From Chryseobacterium polytrichastri (lineage in GTDB: Bacteria > Bacteroidota > Bacteroidia > Flavobacteriales > Weeksellaceae): a stretch of DNA of 64,000 nucleotides. Below are positions 27,189 through 35,921 of this stretch, in pieces (position 1 is the first letter of the stretch; each line of letters begins with the position of its first letter). Made by a program: the position numbers and the translations under genes. A model generated the notes under the pieces. The model saw only the letters and a program-made list of their open reading frames with translations. It did no database searches and was not told where the DNA came from. Location of the stretch: positions 32,960 through 96,959 of the forward strand of contig NZ_FRAV01000020.1 in the NCBI RefSeq assembly GCF_900142445.1. Direction: 5' to 3'.

Positions 27189-29258
27189 ATGAAATCTATC
27201 TTTAAAAAAACACAAAAAATTACACTTTTACTCTTTGGTTTTGTGCTTGTTTTTGCACAACAAAAGATGAAGATTCCCAATGATGCTGCCTTTTATATGG
27301 AAATCAACGGAAAGCAGCTTAATAAAAAAATAAGCTGGGACAAATTCAATCCTTTTTTACAGGAGATTAGCAAAAAGAAGCATAAAAAAGACAAAGAAAA
27401 TAAAGAAAAACCCTCTTGGAATGATTACTCCAAAACGGGGATTAAATATGACGGAACGCAATATCATTACGGAACTTTCAATGATTCGGTACAGGCTTAT
27501 ACTGCTTATTTTATCTTAGATAATAAAGAGAAGTTTCAGGAATTTATTAATTCTACCAAGAAAAACGGACAGGAAGTTACGAAGAAAAGCAAATATTCAT
27601 ATGTTGATATTGATGATGATATTTTTGTTGCCTGGAATGGAAATCGTGCTGTTGTAAGCGTGATCAATTACACAAAACCATATAAAGATGTTTTGGCAGA
27701 TGAGGTTATGGTAGACAGCGCTGTGGCTGTTATCGACAGTTCGGCAGTGGTTGTAGATACTGCTTATGCTGCAGAACCTGAAAGACCTTTTGATTATAAA
27801 GAAGAGATACAATCATTAAAAGGAGATATCAAATATTTAAGAGAAAGTATTAAAGATAATAATAATGAGATTGTAAGAATTCAAAAAGATATTAAGTATC
27901 TGCAAAAGCATCATGCCTATCCGGAAGAAAAGAAAAGTACAACAGATACCGTATACTCTGAAGATGAGGCTGTAAAAGAAGATCCTACCGCTAATGATGA
28001 GGAGATGGAACATGAAGAGTATGCAATAGATCCGGATGCTCAAAAGGAAATGGATTCCATACGAATAGAAAAATTCAAGGTGATAAAAAAGCTGGCTGAA
28101 GATTCATTTGATCAATATTTTAATTCGAATTTAGACCTTGAGGTTCCTCAGCAAATGCGGGCTTTCCGAGATGCTAATGCGGATGTTTTTGTATACACAG
28201 ATTACGGAAGAATCGTTAATGAAGGAATTTACGGGAAACTTATGAAGACCTATAATTATGCTCAGTTTTTCCAGAAAATTTATAATTCAAACTCTTCATA
28301 CAATTTGTATTTTGACAAAGACAAAGTAAAACTGGTTAACAATTATCAGCATAAAGATGCGGAGGTTCAAAAAAATATTGCGGCTATTTATAAAGGCAAG
28401 AAAAACAAAAAACTAACTGCATTAATTAATGATAAAAGTCTTGGTTATTACTCTGTTAACCTAAACGGAGCTAAAAGTTTTGATATGGTCTACAGTCTGT
28501 TTAAAGATTTGGGAGACGGAGAATATCAGAAAGAAATGGAACTGATGATGGAAACCATGAAAATTGTTCTGGATGAAGAAGCTATTGCTAAAATTGCTCC
28601 AGGAAACGGAATTTTTGTGTTGAATGAATTGAAATCTAAAAAAGTAGACTACACAGATTACGATTACGATGATGATTACAACGAAAAAGAAGTAAAGAAA
28701 ACAAAAGATGTAGTGGTTCCTAATTTCACTTTTGCTTTTGCTACAGAAAATGAAGGTTATTGGAATCGTGTCTTTAATTTATTGATTACGAATAAAAAAC
28801 TGTCGAAAAAATTTACGAAAAAAGGAGAATTCTATTCTTTTAAAGATCCGAAAGATAATGGATATCTTGATCAAATGTTCTTTACCGTAAAAGACGGAAT
28901 AGTGTACCTTACGACCTCAGCCGAAAATATTATTCCTAAAGATCAGTCTGAAGTGTCTAAAAAATGGGCAAAAGATGCAGCTAAATATCCTTTGTCCGGA
29001 AGGCTTGATATTCAGAAACTTTTAATCGGGATGGAAAAAGAATTCAAAAGCACTTCGGAAAAAAAGATGCTTGATTTATTCAGAAAAAATGTTGGAGAAG
29101 TTAATTTCAAAACAGAAGTGAAGAGCGAAAGCATAGAAACGGAAATGGATTATAATATTAAAGATTCTTCTGATAACAGCTTGATGTATTTCTTCAATCT
29201 ATTTGACGAAGCATACAAAATCATGCAAGAACCTGAAAAAGCCTTGAAAACACTATAA
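27189..29258 (+). CDS. Exported DUF4836-like protein, 689 aa
   Basis: A signal peptide (1-24, FVLVFAQQ) is followed by a domain starting MKIPNDAAFYMEINGKQL, which resembles the opening of DUF4836 proteins of Bacteroidota. A highly charged central segment (residues ~195-290) contains a predicted coiled coil (EEIQSLKGDIKYLRESIKDN) and acidic runs. The C-terminal half resumes the beta/alpha pattern (TALINDKSLGYYSVNLNGAK). It is probably a large periplasmic or outer-membrane-associated protein. Function unknown. It is the middle gene of the three-gene operon, with a 3-base gap to the next. Confidence 0.65.
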   Translation: MKSIFKKTQKITLLLFGFVLVFAQQKMKIPNDAAFYMEINGKQLNKKISWDKFNPFLQEISKKKHKKDKENKEKPSWNDYSKTGIKYDGTQYHYGTFNDSVQAYTAYFILDNKEKFQEFINSTKKNGQEVTKKSKYSYVDIDDDIFVAWNGNRAVVSVINYTKPYKDVLADEVMVDSAVAVIDSSAVVVDTAYAAEPERPFDYKEEIQSLKGDIKYLRESIKDNNNEIVRIQKDIKYLQKHHAYPEEKKSTTDTVYSEDEAVKEDPTANDEEMEHEEYAIDPDAQKEMDSIRIEKFKVIKKLAEDSFDQYFNSNLDLEVPQQMRAFRDANADVFVYTDYGRIVNEGIYGKLMKTYNYAQFFQKIYNSNSSYNLYFDKDKVKLVNNYQHKDAEVQKNIAAIYKGKKNKKLTALINDKSLGYYSVNLNGAKSFDMVYSLFKDLGDGEYQKEMELMMETMKIVLDEEAIAKIAPGNGIFVLNELKSKKVDYTDYDYDDDYNEKEVKKTKDVVVPNFTFAFATENEGYWNRVFNLLITNKKLSKKFTKKGEFYSFKDPKDNGYLDQMFFTVKDGIVYLTTSAENIIPKDQSEVSKKWAKDAAKYPLSGRLDIQKLLIGMEKEFKSTSEKKMLDLFRKNVGEVNFKTEVKSESIETEMDYNIKDSSDNSLMYFFNLFDEAYKIMQEPEKALKTL

Positions 29259-29261
29259 TCA

Positions 29262-30500
29262 ATGAATAAAAAGAGATTTATTGTCCCGTTAGTTATTGTA
29301 CTCGGTATTGCTATTTATGTTGTGTTTTATCATAAAGATAAGACCTTAAAGTTTGTGCCTAAAGATGCAGATGTAGTAGTTATAATTGATGTAAAAAAAT
29401 TAACGAGACAATATGTTTCTAGCTTTATAATGTATCCTTCCCAATGGTTTGGGAGCGAACAAACCCATGAAGATGGAATTTCTTTGCAAGATTCGGGGAT
29501 GAAAATTCCAGATTTTTTACAGATTTTTCATGTCAAGAACTCTAAATTTTCGAATTGGTATTCTGTCGTAAAATTGAAAGATCAACAGAAATTTTTGACC
29601 TTTCTAAAAAAACAAAGATTCATAAACAAAGGAAGGGACCTTTTTCAAAAAGATCGTTTTTTTATTAAAATAGAAGGCAATCATTGTATTTTGGGAACTT
29701 CTAATTTAGATTTTGAAAGCATTCAGGATCAACTGTTTCACTCTTCAGGACAGCATGTTTTTAATGCCAATCAGTTTATTGAAAATACGACAGGAAGTAT
29801 TTCTTTTATTTCCGGATCAAAGATTCAGAATTTTTCTATTGAATTAAATGCAGATGATATTGAAATAAAAAATAGATCGAATTCAGAGAACTTTAATTCA
29901 ATCTTATCTAAACTAGAGCAGAAAAATTCTTTCTTAGAAATGGAATTAGACGCTCAAAATATCAAGAAATACACTTCTTTCTTTAATAAAAGCATCGCAG
30001 ATTCTTCACAGATTAATTACGTAAAAGCAAGTGTTGAACTAGAGCAGGTGAGTGACACCATTCTTAGTTACGGTTATGATGACAATTTTAATGAAATAGA
30101 GAAAAAGACGTATCAGAAAATTGTTCAACCCAACTATGTGATCAATCTTCAAAGTACAGTTCCTGAAACAACATGGCAATACTTTCTGCATAGAAAATGG
30201 ATCAACGCTCAAAATCAATTTACCATCATTCCTTTTCAGCCCAATTCAATTGCTGAAACCAAAAATGGATTTGAAATTAAATCTACCAGAAAATCTGTAC
30301 ACCCATCTCCCAATTTAAAAGAAAACTATATCTTCGTCCGAAATAGCGTGCTGCTGTCTTCTTCTTTGAGTACTTTAACAGATACTGAGAAAAATATGAT
30401 ATCTAATTTAGATTATATTTTTTATGGAAATAAAGGACAGGATTATTATATAAAATGTAAGGCTAAGAAAGAAAATTTACCTTTAATTTTAAGATGGTAA
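29262..30500 (+). CDS. Membrane-anchored DUF3352-like protein, 412 aa
   Basis: One N-terminal transmembrane helix (residues 5-24) anchors a ~390-residue periplasmic domain that begins LKFVPKDADVVVIIDVKKLT. This opening has the same 'P-x-D-A-x-x-x-x-x-I-x-x-K-x-L' pattern as the upstream 689-aa protein, so the two may be distant paralogues. No catalytic motif is seen. It is the last gene of the operon. DUF3352/DUF4836-like assignment is tentative. Confidence 0.6.
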   Translation: MNKKRFIVPLVIVLGIAIYVVFYHKDKTLKFVPKDADVVVIIDVKKLTRQYVSSFIMYPSQWFGSEQTHEDGISLQDSGMKIPDFLQIFHVKNSKFSNWYSVVKLKDQQKFLTFLKKQRFINKGRDLFQKDRFFIKIEGNHCILGTSNLDFESIQDQLFHSSGQHVFNANQFIENTTGSISFISGSKIQNFSIELNADDIEIKNRSNSENFNSILSKLEQKNSFLEMELDAQNIKKYTSFFNKSIADSSQINYVKASVELEQVSDTILSYGYDDNFNEIEKKTYQKIVQPNYVINLQSTVPETTWQYFLHRKWINAQNQFTIIPFQPNSIAETKNGFEIKSTRKSVHPSPNLKENYIFVRNSVLLSSSLSTLTDTEKNMISNLDYIFYGNKGQDYYIKCKAKKENLPLILRW

Positions 30501-30536
30501 TTGCTATTTGTAAACATCTAAAATGATTAATGATTG

Positions 30537-30875
30537 ATGAGCCCTTCAGATATTTCTTTGATAAAAACATGTACACATTACTTTCTACATCTTGTTTTTC
30601 CTGTTTTTATTGCATTGCTGTTTTTTCGTGAAAATTGGAAAAAAGCGTATTTTATTATGTTAGCGACTATGTTGGTGGATGCAGATCATTTATTTGCTCA
30701 TCCAATTTTTGATCCGAACAGAGGAAGTATAGGTTTTCATTTTTTACATTCTTATTATGCCATTGCGGTGTACTTTTTGCTGCTATTTTTTAAAGGAAAT
30801 ATCAGGATTATTGGCATCGGACTTTTGTTTCATATGTTGACAGATTTTCAGGACTTTTATTTCTGGCCGCATTAA
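30537..30875 (+). CDS. Small integral membrane protein, DUF6122-like
   Basis: 112 residues from the ATG at 30537; a TTG directly before it is also open but less likely. Three or four membrane segments, with conserved polar residues: THYFLHLVFPV, MLVDADHLFAHPIFDPNRGS, FHFLHSYYAIAVY and HMLTDFQDFYFW. The His/Asp pattern recalls metal-dependent membrane hydrolases (YdjM/DUF457-like), but activity is unproven. It lies between the DUF3352-like operon and the Ca2+/H+ antiporter. Confidence 0.75.
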   Translation: MSPSDISLIKTCTHYFLHLVFPVFIALLFFRENWKKAYFIMLATMLVDADHLFAHPIFDPNRGSIGFHFLHSYYAIAVYFLLLFFKGNIRIIGIGLLFHMLTDFQDFYFWPH

Positions 30876-30940
30876 AATATGATTAATATTTTCTTTTGAT
30901 ATTTGAATTTCAATAGATTTTTTGTATTTTGTAGACACTT

Positions 30941-32011
30941 ATGAAATTAAAAGAATTTTTAGATTATACTTATATTTTGCCTGTTCTGGCGGTAATTTAT
31001 TACTTTTCCGGATTAATGGGTGGTGGAGTTGTTTATGATATAATTGCGGGTATTTTGCTTACCGGAAGTGTTTTATCGGCAGTTCACCATGCAGAAGTAG
31101 TAGCCCATAAAGTAGGAGAGCCCTTCGGGACTATTATTCTGGCATTGTGTATTACCATTATTGAAGTGGCATTAATTATATCATTAATGGTTGCGGGTGG
31201 AGATGATGCAATGACACTGGCCAGAGATACTGTTTTTGCGGCAGTAATGATTATTCTGAATGGGATTATAGGAATATGTATTTTAATAGGAGGAGTGAAG
31301 TACTACGAGCAGTTTTTTGCAAGAACTTCCGCAACTACTTATTTGGTAAGCATTGTTTCTATTCTGGTATTAACTTTAGTGCTTCCCAATTTTACGTCAA
31401 GCGTTAACGGACCTTTCTATAATAAAGCCCAGCTGATCTTTGTTTCTATTGCCTGTCTTGTAATATATGGAGTCTTTCTAATGGTGCAGACAGTAAGACA
31501 TAGAAACTATTTTATTATTACAGATGAAGATCCGGATTCTCATTATATTCCAACGAAATTTGCCACGATCATAAGCTTTGTTTTTCTTATTATCTGTCTT
31601 GTTATTGTTGTCTTAATGGCAAAAGGACTTTCCGGAACTATTGAAGATATGGTACGAAGTGTAGGTGCTCCAAAATCATTGGTAGGAGTTATTATTGCCG
31701 CAGTAGTGCTACTTCCTGAGTGTGTTGCAGCGATAAGAGCAGCGAGAAGCAATCAAATACAATCAAGTTTAAACTTAGCATTAGGTTCTGCGTTGGCAAG
31801 TATTGGTTTAACGATCCCAGCAGTATCTGTGGTGTGTATTATGTATGAGATTCCTTTCGTATTAGGATTAGATAAAAAAGATATTATTCTGCTTTCTTTG
31901 TCAGTGTTTATCGTAATGTTATCACTAAGTCGAGGAAAAACAAACATTCTGTACGGAACAGTATTATTGGTGAATTTAGCGGCATATATCTTTACGGTAA
32001 TTGTCCCTTAA
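30941..32011 (+). CDS. Calcium/proton antiporter, ChaA/CaCA family
   Basis: 356 residues, about eleven membrane helices. The two inverted alpha-repeat motifs of the CaCA superfamily are visible: GEPFGTIILALCITIIEVAL (first repeat, acidic Glu in the pore) and VVLLPECVAAIRAARSNQIQ with LGSALASIGLTIP (second repeat). It should export Ca2+ (or Na+) in exchange for H+ at the inner membrane. Single gene with a strong palindromic terminator downstream. Confidence 0.9.
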   Translation: MKLKEFLDYTYILPVLAVIYYFSGLMGGGVVYDIIAGILLTGSVLSAVHHAEVVAHKVGEPFGTIILALCITIIEVALIISLMVAGGDDAMTLARDTVFAAVMIILNGIIGICILIGGVKYYEQFFARTSATTYLVSIVSILVLTLVLPNFTSSVNGPFYNKAQLIFVSIACLVIYGVFLMVQTVRHRNYFIITDEDPDSHYIPTKFATIISFVFLIICLVIVVLMAKGLSGTIEDMVRSVGAPKSLVGVIIAAVVLLPECVAAIRAARSNQIQSSLNLALGSALASIGLTIPAVSVVCIMYEIPFVLGLDKKDIILLSLSVFIVMLSLSRGKTNILYGTVLLVNLAAYIFTVIVP

Positions 32012-32066
32012 TTATTACTGTTTTCTCGCCATTTCCATTTTATTAAAAATGAATGAACAAAATAAA

Positions 32067-32094
32067 GACTACAATCTTAGCTAAGATTGTAGTC
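32067..32094. terminator. Bidirectional terminator, 28-bp perfect palindrome
   Basis: GACTACAATCTTAG / CTAAGATTGTAGTC without a spacer, flanked by A-rich and T-rich sequence. It separates the convergent Ca2+/H+ antiporter and beta-trefoil-like genes. Confidence 0.85.
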
Positions 32095-32120
32095 CTTTTA
32101 TATAAGTGTTTATGTCTAGA

Positions 32121-32534
32121 TTAATCTTGCTTTTCCCATAACTCACCTTCTCCTTGGTAGCCATTTTGTAACCACATTTTATCAAAAGCATGGCTAAGAG
32201 TTTTACCTACTTCTTTACCACAACAGTTGAAAGAAACTTTATTTGGGCTGTGTACTTTCATTTCCCATTCTTCACCTTCTCCTTGGATTCCGTTTTGTAG
32301 CCATAATTTATCAAAAGCATGGCTTAAGTATAATCCATTTTCTTTACTGATGCACTTTAATGCAACTCTATTATTTGATAAAGTTTCAAGAATAAAGACT
32401 TCACCTAATCCTCTAATACCATTTTGAAGAAATACTTCTCCATTTCCATGGCTTAAAAATTTTCCGACTTCTTTCCCTTGAGCTTGTAATAATACTACTG
32501 TAGCTGTTTTTACGTTTTCTTTAGTTAGTTCCAT
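32121..32534 (-). CDS. Three-repeat beta-trefoil (fascin-like) protein
   Basis: 137 residues made of three ~42-residue repeats, each ending in a pattern G-x-x-L-S-H-x...W/F-L-Q-N-G-x-x-G-x-G-E: GKFLSHGNGEVFLQNGIRG, GLYLSHAFDKLWLQNGIQG and GKTLSHAFDKMWLQNGYQG. Three repeats of this size fit a single fascin-like beta-trefoil, a fold often binding sugars or actin. No signal peptide is seen. The last two repeats are nearly identical even at DNA level (GGCTTAAG / GGCTAAGAG stretches), suggesting recent internal duplication. Ligand unknown. Confidence 0.75.
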   Translation of the reverse strand: MELTKENVKTATVVLLQAQGKEVGKFLSHGNGEVFLQNGIRGLGEVFILETLSNNRVALKCISKENGLYLSHAFDKLWLQNGIQGEGEEWEMKVHSPNKVSFNCCGKEVGKTLSHAFDKMWLQNGYQGEGELWEKQD

Positions 32535-32909
32535 GATTTCTAAGTTTTTTTTTAATTTCCTACTCTAAGTGCTTTTCGGATACCGCAGTCAAAATTTGGT
32601 TATTGAGACGTCTGTAGTAATTTTGATAGAGTAAAGCTAGAGATTAAAAAAACATTACACATCAGTATAAATACTTAAAAATCAAATATTTAAAAAAGTA
32701 ACAAAAAGGTGATATATTTTATTTTTTTTGAATATTCATGCTAGATGCTAGCTTATGAAATAGAGTTGAGACTATTTTGATGATTCAAAAAGTAACTTTA
32801 GATTTTGTAATTCGGAAGAGAATTAATGAAAAAAATGAATCCTATTATTGTGAAAATGATGTTGGAAAATGTATAGAAATAGAATTTTATGGTAATTCTT
32901 CCTTATTCA

Positions 32910-33290
32910 TTAAAGCTTCCTTGCCATTTCCATTTTGTAAGCCATTAATTTGGCGATGTTTTCGGATTTATAAATAGCCATATCGGCATTTTTACCCACG
33001 AAATTTTCTTCGATGGTCTGTTTCCATAATTCAAGCCATTGGTCGAAATGTCTCTTTTCCATGGCCTGCATTTCATTAATAGGGAAGTGCACTGCCATAG
33101 GATTTCCTTTGTAGCTCATTTGCCCGAAAAGGATAGATTCCCAAAAAGAATACATCTTAGGTAAATGTTTGTTCCAATCTACTTTGGCCACATCATTAAA
33201 GAAAAAGCTAATGGTTTCATCTTTAATTACTTTGGTGTAAAAAGAATTCACAAGATGTTCAATGTCTTCTCTTGATTCCAGTTTTTTCAT
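32910..33290 (-). CDS. Group III (P-type) truncated haemoglobin
   Basis: 126 residues, the size of a group III 2-over-2 globin. The proximal His (F8) is in MEKRHFDQWLELW (~residue 80), the distal-pocket Tyr (B10) in LVNSFYTKVIKDE, and the conserved Trp/Phe in MYSFWESILFG and NPMAVHFPI. It binds O2/NO through haem in the cytosol. It is the last chromosomal gene before the integrated element: attL is 46 bases upstream of its start. Confidence 0.92.
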   Translation of the reverse strand: MKKLESREDIEHLVNSFYTKVIKDETISFFFNDVAKVDWNKHLPKMYSFWESILFGQMSYKGNPMAVHFPINEMQAMEKRHFDQWLELWKQTIEENFVGKNADMAIYKSENIAKLMAYKMEMARKL

Positions 33291-33294
33291 CTTT

Positions 33295-33302
33295 CAAATG
33301 TA
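33295..33302 (-). promoter_or_regulatory. -7 promoter box of the truncated haemoglobin gene (TACATTTG)
   Basis: On the minus strand TACATTTG matches TAnnTTTG, with a TTG at 33325-33327 about 22 bases upstream as a candidate -33. The box ends 4 bases before the ATG, so the transcript would be leaderless or nearly so. Insertion of the element at 33349 leaves this promoter intact. Confidence 0.45.
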
Positions 33303-33335
33303 GTGTAAAATCAATTTAAAAATTCAATCGCTGTG

Positions 33336-33361
33336 TTGATAAATTTCATTATCAAAAGCTT
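33336..33361. repeat. attL: left attachment site of the element
   Basis: Chromosomal half TTGATAA, core ATTTCA (33343-33348), element half-site TTATCAAAAGCTT (33349-33361). The first 14 bases are repeated exactly at attR. The strongly conserved arm on the element side and the weak arm on the chromosomal side are as expected after integration. Confidence 0.7.
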
Positions 33362-33493
33362 ATTTTAATCAAAAGTTTATTTTATTTACGATTGTAAGTT
33401 GCTGAAAACAAAGAGTTCTTTTGATTACTATCTTTTGATAACTAAAATATTTAACTCTAAACTCTGCATGCTTTTGAATTTCATTAAAAAGGA
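33349..33493. repeat. Element left-end sequence, copy A (recombinase-binding repeats)
   Basis: This ~145-bp stretch recurs with clear but imperfect identity at 44995-45125. Shared landmarks: TTATCAAAAG, ATCAAAAGTTTATTTTA, AGAGTTCTTTTGAT, TAACTAAAATATTTA and ATTAAAAAGGA. Copy A has a ~14-base extra piece (a duplicated TTTTGAT unit). ATCAAAAG occurs in direct and inverted orientation, like arm-type binding sites of a tyrosine recombinase. Confidence 0.7.
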
Positions 33494-33947
33494 AAGCATT
33501 AAACAAATCTACAATGTAAACTGTTCATTTTATATAAATAACATGTTTTAAGTTATAAACTATTAATCTATACTAACTTAATTTAAAATGATGTTGAATC
33601 TTCCAAGAATTGTAATAATGATCTCATAATTTTTGATGTGAGCAAGAATGGACATCATATATTACTATTAGAAGGCGTATTCAAATTTTGTATAAAGTAA
33701 GTTTAGCGACATTTAATAAGAACGAAATTGAAAAATGAATCTAAAGAATCAAATGATATAGAATTAGAAGGAATAAAAAGTACTCTAAAAATTGGCCGCT
33801 CAACAAATTACAATATTGATGGTAGGCGAATGATAAAAAAGACAAAATTATCGGACGATAAAGAGAATAAAACTACAGTTGAAGACAAAATATCAGAAAA
33901 AAATTGGAAACTCTTTTCCCTAGTCTAAAAAGTATCATTGATCCCTT
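33494..33947. other. AT-rich stretch without a convincing gene
   Basis: Very AT-rich. A 66-codon open frame on the plus strand (33728-33928) starts with TTG, is Lys/Asp/Asn-rich and has no recognisable feature; it may be a decayed gene. Nothing else is supported. Confidence 0.4.
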
Positions 33948-34115
33948 TCATTTATCAATTTCATTATTTGTATTTTCAAACGTGTTTTTATAACGAAAAA
34001 GATGTAATTTTTTTTCGTTCTTTTTAATTTTTATATTTTTAATTCCCAGCTTTACTAACTTACTTAATATAAAATTAATATCGCTTTCTGGTATTTTTAA
34101 GACTACTTTTATCAT
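33948..34115 (-). CDS. Small protein, 55 aa (antitoxin-like)
   Basis: An ATG-initiated frame reading MIKVVLKIPESDINFILSKL and then strongly basic (VKLGIKNIKIKKNEKK) before a short Asn-rich tail. The opening 'beta strand, I-P-E-x-D, long helix' resembles many small Bacteroidota proteins annotated as antitoxin-like or hypothetical. No toxin gene is adjacent. The 60 bases to the next gene upstream on this strand would allow cotranscription. Support is limited to ORF structure and protein-like composition. Confidence 0.35.
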   Translation of the reverse strand: MIKVVLKIPESDINFILSKLVKLGIKNIKIKKNEKKLHLFRYKNTFENTNNEIDK

Positions 34116-34175
34116 ATTCTCACAATTCTTTTAATTATTTACTAACTAATGAATTAAATTTTTTGAGCATATAAT

Positions 34176-34427
34176 TTATACTTTACGGTTTGACACCGCT
34201 TTTACAAATGATAGCCACCATCCAACAACAGTAAACCCTAAAAATATATTTATTAAAAGAACAGTTATAAACTTAAACTTTATGATAGGGATTCTTAAAA
34301 CACCTACAATTGTTGGTAAGAAATAGACAAATAAGATAATCTTAAAAAATAGAGATCCATCACTTTTTGTAGCTGCAGTTGAAAGTAATAGTAACATATA
34401 AAAACATTTAATTATAACACTGATCAC
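34176..34427 (-). CDS. Small membrane protein, superinfection-immunity (Imm_superinfect)-like
   Basis: 83 residues with two or three membrane helices. The C-terminal part LLINIFLGFTVVGWWLSFVKAV matches the pattern N-x-x-L-G-x-T-x-x-G-W-x-x-x-x-x-x-A of the superinfection immunity family (PF14373), first known from T4 Imm, which blocks injection of DNA by related phages. In bacteria these small proteins are frequent on mobile elements. It lies near the element's left end beside an HTH gene read in the opposite direction. Anti-phage function here is inference. Confidence 0.6.
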   Translation of the reverse strand: MISVIIKCFYMLLLLSTAATKSDGSLFFKIILFVYFLPTIVGVLRIPIIKFKFITVLLINIFLGFTVVGWWLSFVKAVSNRKV

Positions 34428-34563
34428 TTTTTTGAGTGATATTTAGTTTAACATGTTTCAAATATAAAAATTAAAATCAAAAAAGCCACTAATAAGATAC
34501 GCTTTTTTAGTGGTAACATATACGCGGCTTATTGTTAAGATTTGTAGTCTTATATAAGACAGC

Positions 34564-34815
34564 ATGGAAGAAAGCGATTTTTCAAAAGAGGAAACACTAC
34601 AAAAGTTAGCTAAAAGAATAAGAGAGCTTAGAATTGCCAAAGGATATTCTAGTTATGAGTATTTTGCTTACGAGCATAATATTTCTAGAGCTCAATATGG
34701 CAGATATGAGAAAGGTGAAGACTTAAGATTTAGCACATTAGCAAAGATTATTAATGCTTTTGGAATGACTATGAAAGAGTTTTTTGAAGACGGATTTGAA
34801 GAAAAGGATAATTAA
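34564..34815 (+). CDS. XRE-family helix-turn-helix regulator
   Basis: 83 residues with a single HTH_3 domain over ~12-72: LAKRIRELRIAKGYSSYEYF, then ISRAQYGRYEKGEDLRFSTL and AKIINAFGMTMKEFFEDG. This is the usual Bacteroidota 'short XRE regulator' carried by integrative elements, probably controlling element genes or its own promoter. A hairpin terminator follows ~130 bases downstream. It is divergent from the Imm-like gene. Confidence 0.85.
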   Translation: MEESDFSKEETLQKLAKRIRELRIAKGYSSYEYFAYEHNISRAQYGRYEKGEDLRFSTLAKIINAFGMTMKEFFEDGFEEKDN

Positions 34816-34945
34816 TTTTTGTTAAAGAAGGAAGTTTAATATTCTGGATAGCTATTTTAATAAATATACAGACGTTAAAAGAGAATATAAGATAATTTTT
34901 GGCATAAGCATATGTATTTACTTTTAAATTCACGATTTTATAAAT

Positions 34946-34970
34946 AGAGACCACTGCTAAAGTGGTCTCT
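34946..34970. terminator. Terminator between the HTH gene and a small membrane ORF
   Basis: Perfect 10-bp arms AGAGACCACT / AGTGGTCTCT with a 5-base loop, followed by AAATTTTAAT and preceded by TATAAAT. It probably serves both sides. Confidence 0.7.
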
Positions 34971-34975
34971 AAATT

Positions 34976-35110
34976 TTAATAATAGCTTTTTAATGAAAAA
35001 CTAAATCCAATAATTTTTAATTTGGTTTTAAACTTCTTCTTTAAAATCATTCCTAAAAATAGCAGAACGAAAAGCCCTATTAAGCTAATAGCAGTGAATA
35101 AATCATACAT
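34976..35110 (-). CDS. Small single-pass membrane protein, 44 aa
   Basis: An ATG frame reading MYDLFTAISLIGLFVLLFLG, then a basic tail with several Lys residues. One transmembrane helix with a positively charged C-terminal side is the topology of small stress or type I-toxin-like membrane peptides. A hairpin lies immediately past its stop. About 60 bases upstream, an unusual GC-richer stretch (ATCGCCCTGCTAGTGCAAGA) might hold a promoter or RNA. No homologue is recognised; kept as a candidate. Confidence 0.4.
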   Translation of the reverse strand: MYDLFTAISLIGLFVLLFLGMILKKKFKTKLKIIGFSFSLKSYY

Positions 35111-35318
35111 TATTGTTAAAAAAAATCGCCCTGCTAGTGCAAGACGACTTAAGTAAAGTTACCCGTTTTTTCATTTTATTTTGTTACTAGTTTGGAGCAA
35201 ATATAATAAAATTCTAAATGAAAATTTTATTTGAAACAAACCATCAATCAACTGTCTTAATTCTGTTGCTTTCATATAATACAATTTATTTCAACACCTA
35301 ACGATACATAACTGTTAA

Positions 35319-35846
35319 TTATTTTTCCAAAACAAAAAAATTACTTTCGATTTTTTTATCATAAAATTGTATATCTTTTATTTCACTTTCCAGAAACATC
35401 TCTTTATTCTGAATAATAAATGGAAAATATATCACTTTAATCTTTTTTAAATTTTTATCGTTATACATTTTTAATCCACCATTTCTCATTTTATTTGTTT
35501 TTACAACAAAATTTGAGGTGGATTTCGGTTTACATATCAATAAATTCTCTTTAGTAAGTTTGGGGTATTCTGTATCTAATGGAAATGGAACAGACTCCAA
35601 CTTGTAAAAGATATCTTTAGGACTAGTCTTAACATTGTAATAAGAAGAATAATCATTATAAGCCTCTTCAATTTGAAGAGGCAAAATAATTTCTTTTTCT
35701 GAATCGTTAATCAATTGACAATTAATATTTAAAAAAGCTCCATTATTATCTGACTGCTTTTCAATATTTATAATCTTAATTTGTTGTGCATATAATTTGC
35801 ATGATGTGAGAATTAATATAAAACAGATTGTTAGAATTTTTTTCAT
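35319..35846 (-). CDS. Exported/lipoprotein, 175 aa, downstream of the DUF3289-like gene (putative immunity)
   Basis: The N-terminus MKKILTICFILILTSCKLYAQ reads as a lipoprotein signal (LTSC, Cys16) or an ordinary signal peptide ending in YAQ. The mature part is a beta-rich domain with NINCQLINDSEKEIILPLQI, reminiscent of Ig-like periplasmic lipoproteins. It starts 75 bases downstream of the 540-aa gene on the same strand. That order (large protein, then small periplasmic lipoprotein) is typical of an effector and its immunity protein. That pairing is inference; no immunity family is recognised. Confidence 0.5.
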   Translation of the reverse strand: MKKILTICFILILTSCKLYAQQIKIINIEKQSDNNGAFLNINCQLINDSEKEIILPLQIEEAYNDYSSYYNVKTSPKDIFYKLESVPFPLDTEYPKLTKENLLICKPKSTSNFVVKTNKMRNGGLKMYNDKNLKKIKVIYFPFIIQNKEMFLESEIKDIQFYDKKIESNFFVLEK

Positions 35847-35921
35847 AGATTTTTGTAAATTATCTTAATTTTTGTTCAATTTTGAATTACAAAAATATGC
35901 TATTTTATAATTCAAAAATAT

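Noticed and set aside
32160..32450. Short repeated DNA blocks resembling a CRISPR-like array
   Set aside because: The repeats are in frame inside a coding sequence and reflect the three protein repeats; spacers are not variable and no cas gene is nearby.
32777..32977. 66-codon plus-strand ORF next to the truncated haemoglobin gene
   Set aside because: Its last third overlaps the 3' end of the globin gene antisense, and it shows no motif or conserved composition.
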